Source: JACJWR01 sp963752505 (GTDB lineage Bacteria > Actinomycetota > Actinomycetes > S36-B12 > UBA10799). From it: a stretch of 64,000 nt of DNA. Under the pieces are notes generated by a model. It worked only from the letters and a program-made list of their open reading frames with translations. It searched no databases and had not been told where the DNA came from. Position 1 is the first letter of the stretch; every line of letters begins with the position of its first letter. The stretch covers positions 124,001 to 188,000 of the forward strand of contig CAVVYM010000010.1 in assembly GCA_963752505.1 (NCBI GenBank). Direction: 5' to 3'. The position numbers and the translations under genes are program-made. Shown here piece after piece: positions 33,862-42,202 of this stretch.

Positions 33862-35231
33862 TGGACCACCGAGCGGATTGCCGCCGCCACGGTCCCGACC
33901 AATAGGTCGACGTCATCGTTGTCGATCGCCAGTGGTGGCATCAGCACAACCACGTCGCCGAGGGGACGCACCCAAACCCCGTGTGCGCGCGCCTCCTGAC
34001 AGACTGCGAATCCGGTGCGATCGCCGACAGAGGCCACCTCAATGCCGGTCATGGTGCCGATCCGACGCACCTCCTTCACCCCGTCGTATCGCTGCAGCGG
34101 TTCCAGTAGCGCGCCGATCCGCTCGCCGACCTCGTGCGCGCGTGCCACGGTGCCCGCCTCGGCCATGAGATCCAGGTTGGCGATCGCCGCGGCTGCCGCC
34201 AACGGGTTGGCCGTGTAGGAGTGCCCGTGAAAGAAGGTACGCGCCGACGCTGGCGTGCCGAGGAAGGCTTCGTACAGCGCCTCGGTGGCGAGCACGGCAG
34301 ACATCGGCAGGTAGCCGGCCGTCAGTCCCTTGCCGCACGTCAGCAGGTCAGGTGTGATGTCAGCGTGCTCGCAAGCCCACATCTTGCCGGTGCGGCCCAC
34401 CCCGGTCGCTACCTCGTCCGCAATCAGGTAGATGCCGAACTCGTCGCAGAGCTGGCGCGCTCCGCGCACGAACTCCACATCGTGGGTGAGCATCCCACCG
34501 GCGGCCTGCACCATCGGTTCGATGACCAGCGCGGAGATGCGCGCCGCCTCCACGTTCAACAGGGCACGCAGCTCCGCAAGCACCTCGCGGGCCCGCTCGG
34601 CCCTGGTCTGCTCGGGCGCGGTCAGCACCCCGGGACTCGAGACCTGCTTGGTGGCCAGCATCACCGCGCGGTAGGTATCGTGAAAGAGGTCGATCCCGCC
34701 GACGCTGACCGCGCCCAGCGTGTCGCCGTGGTAGCCCTCGGCGATGTGCGCGTACCAGGGCCTGGCCTCACCGTTCTGCGCGTGCGCTTGGTAGGCGATC
34801 TTCAGGGCGGCCTCAACTGCGCTCGCCCCGTCGCCGGCGTAGAAGACACGCGTGAGTCCGGCCGGTGCCGTCGCCAGCAGCTTCTCCGCGAGTTCTATGC
34901 CCGGCTCATGGGTCAGGCCCAGGAAAGTTGTGTGATCAAGGCGGTTGAGCTGACCGATGATCGCATCGTTGATCTCCGGCCGGTTGTGGCCGTGCACGTT
35001 GACCCACAGCGACGAGACCCCGTCGAGGTAGCGGTTGCCGTCGGAGTCGGTGAAGTACATGCCCTCGGCGTGATCCACCACGATGGGATCGTCGGCAACC
35101 CAGACGGACTGCTGGGTGAAGGGATGCCACAAGGCGGCGGCGTCCCGCGCGATGAGGTCGGTGGTCCGGGCAGACCGTTGCGCCGTCAGCGTGGACGGGG
35201 CGGGGGAGGAGATGTCCGGCTTGAGGCTCAT
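33858..35231 (-). CDS. bioA: Adenosylmethionine-8-amino-7-oxononanoate aminotransferase
   Basis: 457 residues from ATG 35231. A class III PLP aminotransferase that converts KAPA to DAPA using S-adenosylmethionine as the amino donor. Signatures include ALWHPFTQQSVW, GVSSLWVNVHGHNRPEINDAI, DGASAVEAALKIA, IADEVATGVGRTG, and the PLP lysine K301 in LTCGKGLTAGYLP. The start of the BioF-BioD fusion overlaps its stop by four bases. It is divergent from the PdtaS-like kinase across 63 bases, with CACGAT six bases before the ATG as a weak -10. I saw no BirA/BioQ-type palindrome in that gap. Confidence 0.95.
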   Translation of the reverse strand: MSLKPDISSPAPSTLTAQRSARTTDLIARDAAALWHPFTQQSVWVADDPIVVDHAEGMYFTDSDGNRYLDGVSSLWVNVHGHNRPEINDAIIGQLNRLDHTTFLGLTHEPGIELAEKLLATAPAGLTRVFYAGDGASAVEAALKIAYQAHAQNGEARPWYAHIAEGYHGDTLGAVSVGGIDLFHDTYRAVMLATKQVSSPGVLTAPEQTRAERAREVLAELRALLNVEAARISALVIEPMVQAAGGMLTHDVEFVRGARQLCDEFGIYLIADEVATGVGRTGKMWACEHADITPDLLTCGKGLTAGYLPMSAVLATEALYEAFLGTPASARTFFHGHSYTANPLAAAAAIANLDLMAEAGTVARAHEVGERIGALLEPLQRYDGVKEVRRIGTMTGIEVASVGDRTGFAVCQEARAHGVWVRPLGDVVVLMPPLAIDNDDVDLLVGTVAAAIRSVVQ

Positions 35232-35282
35232 GCCGAAATCGTGCCAGCCGTAGAAGTGCGCGCTGCCGGGTGGGTTCGGGCG

Positions 35283-35288
35283 TACCCT
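35283..35288 (+). promoter_or_regulatory. -10 hexamer of the PdtaS-like kinase gene (leaderless)
   Basis: TACCCT ends six bases before GTG 35295, supporting that start and a leaderless message. Confidence 0.4.
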
Positions 35289-35294
35289 TATCGG

Positions 35295-36743
35295 GTGGCA
35301 GACATGGCCCGTCTGGTGCGCGAGCACGGCGATCTCAGCACGGAACAATTCGACCGGCTGCGGGACCTCGTGGCCGACTGGTCGGTGATTGCGGACCTGG
35401 CCTTCGGCGACTTGGTGTTGTGGATCCCGACCTGGAACGGCGGCGGCTATGTGGCTGTGGCCCACCAACGACCCGATACCGCGCGGACGTGCTTCTCCGA
35501 TGACGTCGTGGGTACGTTCGTCGCCCGCGGTCGACGGCCAGTCATGGACCGAGCCATGGCCAGCGCCCGGCAGCAGGCCGCAACCTCCCGTGCCGGTCGG
35601 GTTCGCCAGCAGATGTATCCGCTGACCCAAGACGGCTCGGTGTTCGCGCTCGTCGGCCGCTACACGAACAGCGACGCCGGTGATTCGGGGCGACTCGGCG
35701 AGACTTACCGGCAAGCGGCCGACGACCTGTGCGCGATGATCACGACCGGCGATTTTCCGCTGCCCGAGCGCGACCGTGACACGGCCTGGCGGGTAGGAGG
35801 TGGACTCATCCGCCTCGATGCCGCAGGCGTTGTCACGTTTGCATCCCCGAACGCGATGTCGGCTTTCCGAAGGTTGGGTGCGGCCGTCGATCTGCACGGC
35901 ACCGTGCTGGCGAGGTTGACCCCCCGGCTGCACGACCGGGCGGACGGCACGGACCCCGACGTTGCCCGGGTATCCGGCGGGGTGGTCGCCGGCCGGGTGG
36001 AGCTCGAACACTCCGAGGCGACCCTGCAGCTTGAGTCGATACCGCTGACCGCAAAGGGCCAGCATCGGGGTGCGCTGATTCTGGTGCGCGACGTCACCGA
36101 GCTGCGTCACCGCGAGCGCGCGTTGATGACCAAGGAGGCGAGCCTGCGCGAGGTGCACCACCGCATCAAGAACAACCTGCAGATGGTGGCGGCGCTGTTG
36201 CGTATGCAAGCGCGGCGCGTCACTAGTGACGAGGCACGCGGCGCGCTGGTCGATGCGGGCACCCGGGTGGGAGCCATCGCCGTGGTCCACGAGGTGTTGG
36301 CAGCATCGCCGGAGGGCGCGGTGGACTTCGACGACGTCATCGACCGTGTCCTCGCGATGGCCAGGGAGTTGGCACCTGATGCTCGCCTGCGCCGGGACGG
36401 CTCCATAGGCCTGTGGCCGACCGAGACGGCTACCCCCATGGCGATGTGCCTAGCCGAGCTGGTGGCCAACGCCGTCGAGCACTCCGGTGACGGTGCGCGG
36501 GTGTCGGTGACGGCGCGCCGAGTCGGCGAAACGGCGCGGGTGCTGGTTGAGGACAACGGGCCTGGATTGCCTGCTGACTTTTCCCCGTCGGACTCCGGAC
36601 GCCTTGGGCTGCAGATAGTGCGGACGCTCGTGACAGAGAATGGCGGCACGGTGGCGTGGCGCAATCGACCCGCAGGCGGGGTGGGTGTGACCCTCGAATT
36701 CCAAAAAGGCTTGGTATCGCAAGGGGAATCGGGTGTGAGATAG
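35295..36743 (+). CDS. pdtaS: PdtaS-like cytosolic sensor histidine kinase
   Basis: 482 residues from GTG 35295 (ATG at 35304 is the alternative; the GTG start gives the same N-terminal length before the LxxEH segment as recalled for mycobacterial PdtaS). An N-terminal GAF-like sensor domain (about 1-150) and a PAS-like domain (about 165-275) precede the HisKA_2 dimerisation domain, with the phosphoacceptor in LREVHHRIKNNLQMVAALLRMQ (H288/H289), and a HATPase with ELVANAVEHS, DNGPGLP and GRLGLQIV. No transmembrane helix. PdtaS phosphorylates the ANTAR antiterminator PdtaR; that partner is not in the window. whiB1 follows, as in mycobacteria. Confidence 0.88.
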   Translation: MADMARLVREHGDLSTEQFDRLRDLVADWSVIADLAFGDLVLWIPTWNGGGYVAVAHQRPDTARTCFSDDVVGTFVARGRRPVMDRAMASARQQAATSRAGRVRQQMYPLTQDGSVFALVGRYTNSDAGDSGRLGETYRQAADDLCAMITTGDFPLPERDRDTAWRVGGGLIRLDAAGVVTFASPNAMSAFRRLGAAVDLHGTVLARLTPRLHDRADGTDPDVARVSGGVVAGRVELEHSEATLQLESIPLTAKGQHRGALILVRDVTELRHRERALMTKEASLREVHHRIKNNLQMVAALLRMQARRVTSDEARGALVDAGTRVGAIAVVHEVLAASPEGAVDFDDVIDRVLAMARELAPDARLRRDGSIGLWPTETATPMAMCLAELVANAVEHSGDGARVSVTARRVGETARVLVEDNGPGLPADFSPSDSGRLGLQIVRTLVTENGGTVAWRNRPAGGVGVTLEFQKGLVSQGESGVR

Positions 36744-36902
36744 CCGACACCGTCTTTGCCAGGTCTACCCCGCGTGGCTCTTGTGCAGTGCCGGGGGAGT
36801 GTGTGACCCTAGATGTCAACAGGGCGAACAATAGGTCATGTCGCGACCCGCGACGACGCCGCCCCCATCTCGTCCCCCTAATCGAAAGTGGAGGTCCGCC
36901 AG
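36744..36902 (+). promoter_or_regulatory. Leader/intergenic region before whiB1
   Basis: 159 non-coding bases hold the whiB1 promoter, since the gene is normally transcribed on its own. A weak TGTGAC/AACAAT pair (36802-36807, 36827-36832) is the best -35/-10 guess, spacer 19. GGAGG at 36890-36894 is the ribosome-binding site. No terminator is evident after the kinase gene. Confidence 0.25.
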
Positions 36903-37151
36903 ATGGACTGGCGCTACGAAGCCGCATGCCTTACGCACGACCCCGAACTGTTTTTCCCGATCGGTGACTCAGGTCCCGCGGTGGATCAGGTTGAGCAGGC
37001 CAAGGTCGTGTGCCGAACCTGCCCCGTGATGCAGGAGTGCCTTGCCTGGGCGCTGGAGACCGGTCAGGACTTCGGTGTCTGGGGCGGCATGAGCGAATCG
37101 GAGCGGCTCTCGCTGCGCCGTCGTCGCTCCCGCGTCGTCGCCCGCGGATAG
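36903..37151 (+). CDS. whiB1: WhiB-family [4Fe-4S] transcription factor, WhiB1 type
   Basis: 82 residues from ATG 36903 with GGAGG eight bases upstream. The four cluster cysteines are present (one in the N-terminal EAACLTHDP, then CRTCPVMQEC), followed by the G-V-W-G-G turn and a basic C-terminus (LRRRRSRVVARG) for DNA contact. The opening MDWRYEAACLTHDPELFFPIG resembles WhiB1, an NO-sensing regulator that binds the primary sigma factor. Its neighbours (PdtaS upstream, DagK-like gene downstream) match the mycobacterial order. Confidence 0.93.
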   Translation: MDWRYEAACLTHDPELFFPIGDSGPAVDQVEQAKVVCRTCPVMQECLAWALETGQDFGVWGGMSESERLSLRRRRSRVVARG

Positions 37152-37181
37152 TCGAATCCCAGCCGTCACCTTTGAGGCTCC

Positions 37182-38141
37182 CTAGCAATACACGCGGAGC
37201 ATCTCGGGGTGGGAGGTGAAGCGCGCCGCGACGACTTCGCCGAGCCCTTCGCCGTCAATCTGCAACGCCACTGGCGGGTCGCAGCTGGCGTCGAAGTACT
37301 CGAGGTCGATTCCGACGTACAACTGTTTCGTCGAACCCGCTTTGCTGGACATCAGCATGCGTCGCGAGTAGCGGATTCCGTCGACGAATCGCATTCGCCG
37401 CACCGCCCAGACCCCTAGTCCGTTCTCCCACGTGACCCCGGGCAACGGGTTCACAGGTAACGTCCCCAGGTAGGTCCAGGGCGAGGCGTTCTGAATGATG
37501 ACCAGGTGGACGTTCTCGATCTCGCCGTCGGCCGGGACTTCGAGCGTGATCGCCGGCGTCTTGCGATCGACCGCGGTGAAGAAGGAGCGCACCGAGGTCA
37601 CGAGGTACCTGGTGGGGGTGGCTTCTTTCCCCTTGGCCCGCTGCGCCTCCATCGAGTGGATGATCGCGGCGTCGAGGCCGATCCCAGCGTTGAACGTGAT
37701 CCACCGTGCGAACGACTCCCCGTCCGCCTGCGTACCCTCTGCATGGGCGAGGCAGACCGTAGTCGTGCGCTCATCACGGATCGCGGCCACCAACTCGCCG
37801 GTCGCTTCGACCGGATCCATGGGAAATCCCAAGGCGCGGGTGAATACGTTGGCGCTGCCGCCCGGTACGGCGCCGAGAGCCGGCAATTCGGCTGCAGTGC
37901 GCGATCCACGGGCCGACATGATGCCGTTGACGGTCTCGTTGACGGTGCCATCGCCGCCCAGGGTCACGACAATGTCGAGGTGCTCCTCGACAGCTCGCGC
38001 CCCCAACTCCATGGCGTGTCCGCGATGGTCAGTGCGCACCGTCTCCAGGTCGAACTGATCGGCCAAGGCGTGGATGAGGACATCTCTGGTGCGGTCGGTG
38101 GTCGCCGTCGCCTTGGGATTCACAACCAACAGTCCGCGCAT
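37182..38141 (-). CDS. Diacylglycerol/lipid kinase family protein
   Basis: 319 residues. DagK catalytic fold with the nucleotide motif TLGGDGTVNETVNGIM and PGGSANVFTRALGFP. The C-terminal half supplies the beta-sandwich with WITFNAGIGLDAAI. The enzyme phosphorylates a lipid, possibly diacylglycerol in phospholipid turnover; substrate is unproven. TAGGCT-N6-ATG indicates a leaderless start. It is convergent with whiB1 and divergent from the small membrane protein gene, as in the mycobacterial whiB1 neighbourhood. Confidence 0.88.
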   Translation of the reverse strand: MRGLLVVNPKATATTDRTRDVLIHALADQFDLETVRTDHRGHAMELGARAVEEHLDIVVTLGGDGTVNETVNGIMSARGSRTAAELPALGAVPGGSANVFTRALGFPMDPVEATGELVAAIRDERTTTVCLAHAEGTQADGESFARWITFNAGIGLDAAIIHSMEAQRAKGKEATPTRYLVTSVRSFFTAVDRKTPAITLEVPADGEIENVHLVIIQNASPWTYLGTLPVNPLPGVTWENGLGVWAVRRMRFVDGIRYSRRMLMSSKAGSTKQLYVGIDLEYFDASCDPPVALQIDGEGLGEVVAARFTSHPEMLRVYC

Positions 38142-38147
38142 CTTGCC

Positions 38148-38153
38148 AGCCTA
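38148..38153 (-). promoter_or_regulatory. -10 hexamer of the lipid kinase gene (leaderless)
   Basis: TAGGCT on the minus strand ends six bases before ATG 38141. Confidence 0.45.
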
Positions 38154-38227
38154 GTCCTCGGCTTCCAGGCGAGTTGGCCGGTGGCCGCTGTTGGTCCTGC
38201 CCGGTTTCCCGTGCTGCGGTGGTGGCT

Positions 38228-38233
38228 TAGGGT
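38228..38233 (+). promoter_or_regulatory. -10 hexamer of the small membrane protein gene (leaderless)
   Basis: TAGGGT ends six bases before GTG 38240. The paired divergent -10 of the lipid kinase lies 75 bases away. Confidence 0.45.
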
Positions 38234-38239
38234 CGCGTT

Positions 38240-38674
38240 GTGACTAGTTCGACACCCTGGCAACTTCGCGCTGCGATTGCCTTGAGCGCGCTGGAGTCTG
38301 TGGCGCTCGTCGCCTATGCCCTGGCCATCGGGATTGCCGCCCGCGACTCCAGGGGTTCCTCGATCACCGCCACCGGCTGGGAGATGGCCGTCTACTTTGC
38401 CTTCGCCGCTCTCATCGGCGTGCTGCTCTTCGGCCTGATGCGCCGCAATTCGCTGGCCAGGACCCCGTTCCTCGTTACTCAGGCATTTGTGGTGATCGTG
38501 GGCTGGACGGTTTTCTCAGGGGACGGTGGATTCACGAAGACAGTCGGGGTGCTGATCCTGGTGGTCGGCGTGGTGGGCGTGGTCATCGGCTTCTCTCCAG
38601 GTTTGATGTCGGCGCTGGAGGATGGGGCAGACGAGCCCGAACCCGGCCGCTCGAACGGTCGCGCCCCGCGCTAG
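38240..38674 (+). CDS. Small integral membrane protein, actinobacterial conserved
   Basis: 144 residues with four hydrophobic helices (about 8-30, 45-65, 75-92, 98-118) and a charged, Pro/Arg-rich C-terminal tail of about 25 residues. The opening LESVALVAYALAIG resembles the conserved membrane protein encoded next to the lipid kinase and whiB1 in mycobacteria. Function unknown. The start codon follows TAGGGT by six bases with no Shine-Dalgarno. Confidence 0.7.
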   Translation: MTSSTPWQLRAAIALSALESVALVAYALAIGIAARDSRGSSITATGWEMAVYFAFAALIGVLLFGLMRRNSLARTPFLVTQAFVVIVGWTVFSGDGGFTKTVGVLILVVGVVGVVIGFSPGLMSALEDGADEPEPGRSNGRAPR

Positions 38675-38702
38675 CAGCTTCCCTGCTGCGACCGGTGCGC
38701 AC

Positions 38703-39479
38703 CTATTCCGACGCGTCCTCACCCAGCGTCTCTCGCAGTTCGGCCAAGGTGCGGCTCAATAACCTTGAGACGTGCACCTGAGAGATGCCGAGCGCTTCAG
38801 CAATTTCGCTTTGGGTCTTGTGGCCGAAGAAGCGCATCACGAGGATTTGGCGTTGCCGGGGCTCGAGTGCGGCCAACGCGGGGCGCAGGGTCTCGCGGTC
38901 GACGACCAAGGAAATTTCGAGGTCGTCGCTGCCCAGCGTGTCGCCGATCCCGCGGGAATCATGCTCGGTGGGCGCCTCGAGCGAGGTTGACGAGTAGGCC
39001 TGTGCGGACTCGAGCGCCTCCAACACATCGTCCTCATCCACGCCGAGTGCTTCGGCCACTTCCGCCACAGTCGGGGATCGGCCCAGCTTGCCCGTGAGTT
39101 CCTCCCTCGTCCGCCGCACCTTGATCCCTAGGTCCTGCAGTCGGCGGGGCACCTTCACGCTCCAGCCGCGATCGCGAAAGTGGCGCTTGATCTCGCCGAT
39201 GATGGTGGGTGTTGCGTACGTTGCGAAGCCGGCCCCACGGCTGGGGTCGAACCTGTCGATGGCCTTGAGCAGCCCGATGGAGCCGACCTGCATCAAATCG
39301 TCGGTGGATTCGCCGCGATCGGAGAACCTGCGCACGATGTGGGCGACCAACGGCATGTGCAGTTTCACCAGCGCTTCGCGGGCGGCGGCGACGTCTGCCG
39401 GGTCGGAGTCAGGGTCTGCCACCACCGCGAGGAGTTCGGCGTCGTGGTAGTCCCGCCCCGTGCCGCGTTGGGCGGTCAC
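38703..39479 (-). CDS. sigF: RNA polymerase sigma factor SigF/SigB group (general stress)
   Basis: 258 residues. A group 3 sigma-70 factor with region 2 (LVKLHMPLVAHIVRRFSDRGESTDDLMQVGSIGLLKAIDRFDPSRGAGFATYATPTIIGEIKRHFRDRGWSVKVPRRLQ), region 3 (ELTGKLGRSPTVAEVAEALG) and region 4 (LEPRQRQILVMRFFGHKTQSEIAEALGISQVHVSRLLSRTL). This subfamily drives general-stress and stationary-phase or sporulation genes. The GTG start overlaps the stop of the anti-sigma gene by four bases (GTGA). No anti-anti-sigma gene is adjacent. Confidence 0.93.
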   Translation of the reverse strand: MTAQRGTGRDYHDAELLAVVADPDSDPADVAAAREALVKLHMPLVAHIVRRFSDRGESTDDLMQVGSIGLLKAIDRFDPSRGAGFATYATPTIIGEIKRHFRDRGWSVKVPRRLQDLGIKVRRTREELTGKLGRSPTVAEVAEALGVDEDDVLEALESAQAYSSTSLEAPTEHDSRGIGDTLGSDDLEISLVVDRETLRPALAALEPRQRQILVMRFFGHKTQSEIAEALGISQVHVSRLLSRTLAELRETLGEDASE

Positions 39480-39880
39480 GTCCTTGTTCCCGTCGAGAGC
39501 ACCGTCGGTTCGCGTGTCTCCATCACGAACCTGACCATGAGTCGATCGTCAGTGAGGTGGGCACCTGCATCGTCGGCTAGTTCGGTGAGGAGCAGCCACG
39601 CAAAGGACGACTCGTCGATGATCGCCTCAGGCAGAGAACAGGCCACGGAACTCTGCACCTCAAGTTGGCCGCTGTGCATCCGGAAACGCAGTTCCACTTC
39701 TCCGCCGGGGCACGTCTCCAGTAGGAGCGCGAGTGCTTCCTGGGTGCACTGCCGGGCGTCGTCGATGCGATCGAGCGGGAAGCCAGCCAGTGCTGCGCAT
39801 GACACAGCCACCACTCTGGCCAGCGGTAGCCTGGCCGCATCTGCGGCGACTGTGAGGATGACGTGATTCGGGTCAGACAT
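39476..39880 (-). CDS. rsbW: Anti-sigma factor, RsbW/UsfX type
   Basis: 134 residues from ATG 39880 (AGGAG seven bases upstream). GHKL-ATPase-type fold as judged by position beside SigF, length, and resemblance to UsfX (SFAWLLLTELADDAGAHL near the C-terminus). The N-box region reads DDARQCTQEALALLLE and lacks the Asn of a classical kinase, so ATP hydrolysis or kinase activity on an antagonist is doubtful while sigma binding is plausible. The gene overlaps sigF by four bases, giving co-translation. It is divergent from the malic enzyme gene across about 155 bases. Confidence 0.8.
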   Translation of the reverse strand: MSDPNHVILTVAADAARLPLARVVAVSCAALAGFPLDRIDDARQCTQEALALLLETCPGGEVELRFRMHSGQLEVQSSVACSLPEAIIDESSFAWLLLTELADDAGAHLTDDRLMVRFVMETREPTVLSTGTRT

Positions 39881-39949
39881 CGGTGCTGCTCCTATGCGCC
39901 TAGGCCACTTGGGGGGCAAGCCGGACGTCACGACTACCCAACACGCGAC

Positions 39950-39967
39950 CGCTCCCTCTGTGGAGCG
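39950..39967. other. Short stem-loop between rsbW and the malic enzyme gene
   Basis: CGCTCC-CTCTGT-GGAGCG is a six-pair inverted repeat in the divergent promoter region. It might bind a regulator of either direction; it could also be chance in GC-rich sequence. Confidence 0.25.
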
Positions 39968-40035
39968 ACATTACCCGGCCGAAGCCCATGTGGGAGACTG
40001 GCGGGATTGTCTGCCTAACCTGAGAGGGGCCTCGC

Positions 40036-41214
40036 GTGTCGCAGGACCAGGACCGCAATCTCGACCCAGCATTCCCGTTGCATCGGGGCGGCAAAATCGA
40101 GGTACGGCCCACGGTACGGATTCGCGACGGCGAGGGGTTGGCCCTCGCCTACACACCGGGCGTCGCCCGGGTGTCCAATGCGATCGCTTGCGACCGCGAC
40201 TTGGTGTTCGATTACACCTGGAAGTCCAACACGGTGTTAGTCGTGAGCGACGGAACAGCAGTGCTGGGCCTGGGGAACATCGGCCCAGAAGCGGCCCTGC
40301 CGGTCATGGAAGGCAAGGCGCTGCTGTTCAAGGAGTTCGCCCACGTTGATGCTGTTCCCATCTGCCTGGACTGCACCGACGTCGACGAAGTGGTGGAAAC
40401 GGTGGCGCGCATCGCGCCAGCCTTCGGGGGCATCAACCTGGAGGACATCTCCGCACCGCGCTGCTTCGCCATTGAGCGCCAACTCGACGAACGTCTTGAC
40501 ATTCCGGTGTTCCACGACGATCAGCACGGCACGGCCATCGTGGTCCTGGCCGCGCTGGAAGGTGCCGTCAAGCTCACCGGTCGGACCCTCACGGAGTGCT
40601 CCGTGGTGATCTCCGGTGCGGGCGCGGCCGGCACGGCGGTCGCGCAGATCCTGGTCGAGGCGGGCGTGAGTGACGTCGTGGTGGTGGATTCGACGGGCAT
40701 CTTGGGCCCGGGTCGGACCGACTTGAACATCGCCAAGCTTGACCTGCGCTCGCGCACCAACCCGCGCGGTCTGGACGGCGACATGGCGCTTGCGCTGGAA
40801 GACGCCGATGTGTACATCGGCGTCTCGGGCGGCACCGTTGCCCCGGAGGCGCTGGCCAATCTGGCGCCCGAGGCCATCATCTTCTCGTTGGCCAACCCAG
40901 AACCGGAGATCCACCCCGACGTGGCGCACACGTACGCGGCTGTGGTGGCCACCGGGCGTTCGGACTTTCCCAATCAGATCAACAACGTGCTGGCATTCCC
41001 GGGCATCTTTCGAGGCGCCCTCGACGTGCGCGCTCGGCGTATCACCGAGTCCATGCACCTGGCGGCCGCCGACGCCATCGCGGAGGTGGTGGGTGACCGA
41101 CTGGCGCCCGACTTCATCGTGCCGTCGCCGTTCGACCGCCGCGTGGCGGTGCATGTCGCGGAGGCCGTGGCCCAGGCCGCGATTGCCGCTGGGGTGGCCA
41201 GAATCCCGCGCTGA
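40036..41214 (+). CDS. NAD(P)-dependent malic enzyme
   Basis: 392 residues from GTG 40036, with GAGAGGGG six bases upstream. It decarboxylates malate to pyruvate. Short bacterial form: PTVRIRDGEGLALAYTPGVARV, GLGNIGPEAALPVMEGKALLFKEFAHVDAVPICLD, INLEDISAPRCF, VFHDDQHGTAIVV, and a Rossmann GAGAAG segment. The long (about 550-residue) eukaryote-like form is excluded. TAACCT at 40016-40021 could serve as a -10, but the leader would be very short. Confidence 0.94.
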   Translation: MSQDQDRNLDPAFPLHRGGKIEVRPTVRIRDGEGLALAYTPGVARVSNAIACDRDLVFDYTWKSNTVLVVSDGTAVLGLGNIGPEAALPVMEGKALLFKEFAHVDAVPICLDCTDVDEVVETVARIAPAFGGINLEDISAPRCFAIERQLDERLDIPVFHDDQHGTAIVVLAALEGAVKLTGRTLTECSVVISGAGAAGTAVAQILVEAGVSDVVVVDSTGILGPGRTDLNIAKLDLRSRTNPRGLDGDMALALEDADVYIGVSGGTVAPEALANLAPEAIIFSLANPEPEIHPDVAHTYAAVVATGRSDFPNQINNVLAFPGIFRGALDVRARRITESMHLAAADAIAEVVGDRLAPDFIVPSPFDRRVAVHVAEAVAQAAIAAGVARIPR

Positions 41215-41227
41215 GGTCGGGCCCGGC

Positions 41228-41233
41228 TAGGCT
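41228..41233 (+). promoter_or_regulatory. -10 hexamer of the MDR reductase gene
   Basis: TAGGCT ends eight bases before GTG 41242, just after the malic enzyme stop. A leaderless or nearly leaderless transcript is likely. Confidence 0.4.
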
Positions 41234-41241
41234 CTGATCTC

Positions 41242-42198
41242 GTGTTCGCCGTGTATGGGGCTCGACCGGAGCCCGAGAATCCGCTGGCCGCGCTCGTGGT
41301 GGGAGAACGACCGGAGCCGGACGTGCCACCGGGCTGGCTGCGGGTGGCGGTGCGGGCCGCGAGCATCAACCACCACGATCTATGGACCCTCCGCGGGGTC
41401 GGCATCAGCGCCGATCGCTTTCCCATGATTCTGGGTTGCGACGCTGCGGGGGTCACCGATGACGGTGAGGAGGTCATCGTCCATTCGGTGATTGGTACCG
41501 GGGCCGACGAAACGCTCGACCCCGCCAGGACCCTGCTCAGCGAAGTGCATCAGGGAACCTTCGCCGACTACGTGGTGGTGCCCGAACGCAACGTCATACC
41601 GCGGCCGCCCGAGATTTCTGAGGTGGAGGCAGCCTGCCTACCCACCGCCTGGCTGACGGCCTACCGGATGTTGGTGACGCGCGGCAATCTCCAACCAGGC
41701 GAGACGATCCTGGTGCAAGGCGTGGGTGGCGGGGTGTCGACTGCGTGCATCACGCTGGGGAAGGCGCTCGGCCTCCGCGTGTGGGCGACGAGTCGCAGCC
41801 CCGAGAAGCGCGAGCACGCGCTGCAGATCGGCGCAGATGCGGTATTCGCATCAGGGGAGCGACTGCCCGAGCGCGTTGAGGCCGTCATGGAGACGGTGGG
41901 CGCGGCAACCTGGGAGCACTCCATCAAGTCGCTCATTCCGGGCGGTCGCATCGTGATCAGCGGAGCCACCTCGGGACCCAACCCGCCCGCGGACCTCACC
42001 CGCATCTTCTTCAAGCAACTCTCGGTTATCGGCTCCACGATGGGCACCCGGGGCGAACTCGTTGAGTTGGTTGACCTGTGTGTGCGGACTGGGCTGCGTC
42101 CGCTCGTGGATCACGTTGCCGACATGACCGACGCCCGTGGCGCGCTGGAGCTGGTCGAATCCGGCGACATCTTTGGCAAAGTGGTGCTGACCAGGTGA
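41242..42198 (+). CDS. Zinc-binding-dehydrogenase/quinone-reductase-like MDR protein
   Basis: 318 residues. GroES-like N-terminal domain (VAVRAASINHHDLWTLRGVG, MILGCDAAGV) and Rossmann domain with GVGGGVSTACITLGKALGLRV. The NHHDL..G motif is typical of the alcohol dehydrogenase/quinone reductase superfamily. The structural-zinc cysteine cluster of classical ADH is absent, so it may be a zinc-free NADPH quinone or enoyl reductase. The substrate is unknown. Confidence 0.85.
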   Translation: MFAVYGARPEPENPLAALVVGERPEPDVPPGWLRVAVRAASINHHDLWTLRGVGISADRFPMILGCDAAGVTDDGEEVIVHSVIGTGADETLDPARTLLSEVHQGTFADYVVVPERNVIPRPPEISEVEAACLPTAWLTAYRMLVTRGNLQPGETILVQGVGGGVSTACITLGKALGLRVWATSRSPEKREHALQIGADAVFASGERLPERVEAVMETVGAATWEHSIKSLIPGGRIVISGATSGPNPPADLTRIFFKQLSVIGSTMGTRGELVELVDLCVRTGLRPLVDHVADMTDARGALELVESGDIFGKVVLTR

Positions 42199-42202
42199 CT
42201 CG

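Noticed and set aside
34134..35294. N-terminal extension of the PdtaS-like kinase to 34134
   Set aside because: It runs antisense to bioA with low-complexity sequence; the sensor domain starts properly at GTG 35295.
35232..35294. BirA/BioQ operator in the bioA-pdtaS intergenic region
   Set aside because: No TGAAC...GTTCA-type palindrome or other convincing inverted repeat was found in the 63 bases.
35232..36290. N-terminal extension of bioA to 36290
   Set aside because: It lies antisense to the kinase gene; ATG 35231 gives the normal BioA length.
36801..36820. CRP (cAMP receptor) site upstream of whiB1
   Set aside because: TGTGA is present but the partner half is not TCACA; the only symmetry is TGAC-N7-GTCA with four-base arms, which is too weak.
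39881..40035. SigF-type promoter (GTTT-N15/17-GGGTAT) before rsbW-sigF
   Set aside because: GGGTA-like sequence is present on the minus strand but no GTTT at the right distance, so autoregulation is not supported by what I can see.
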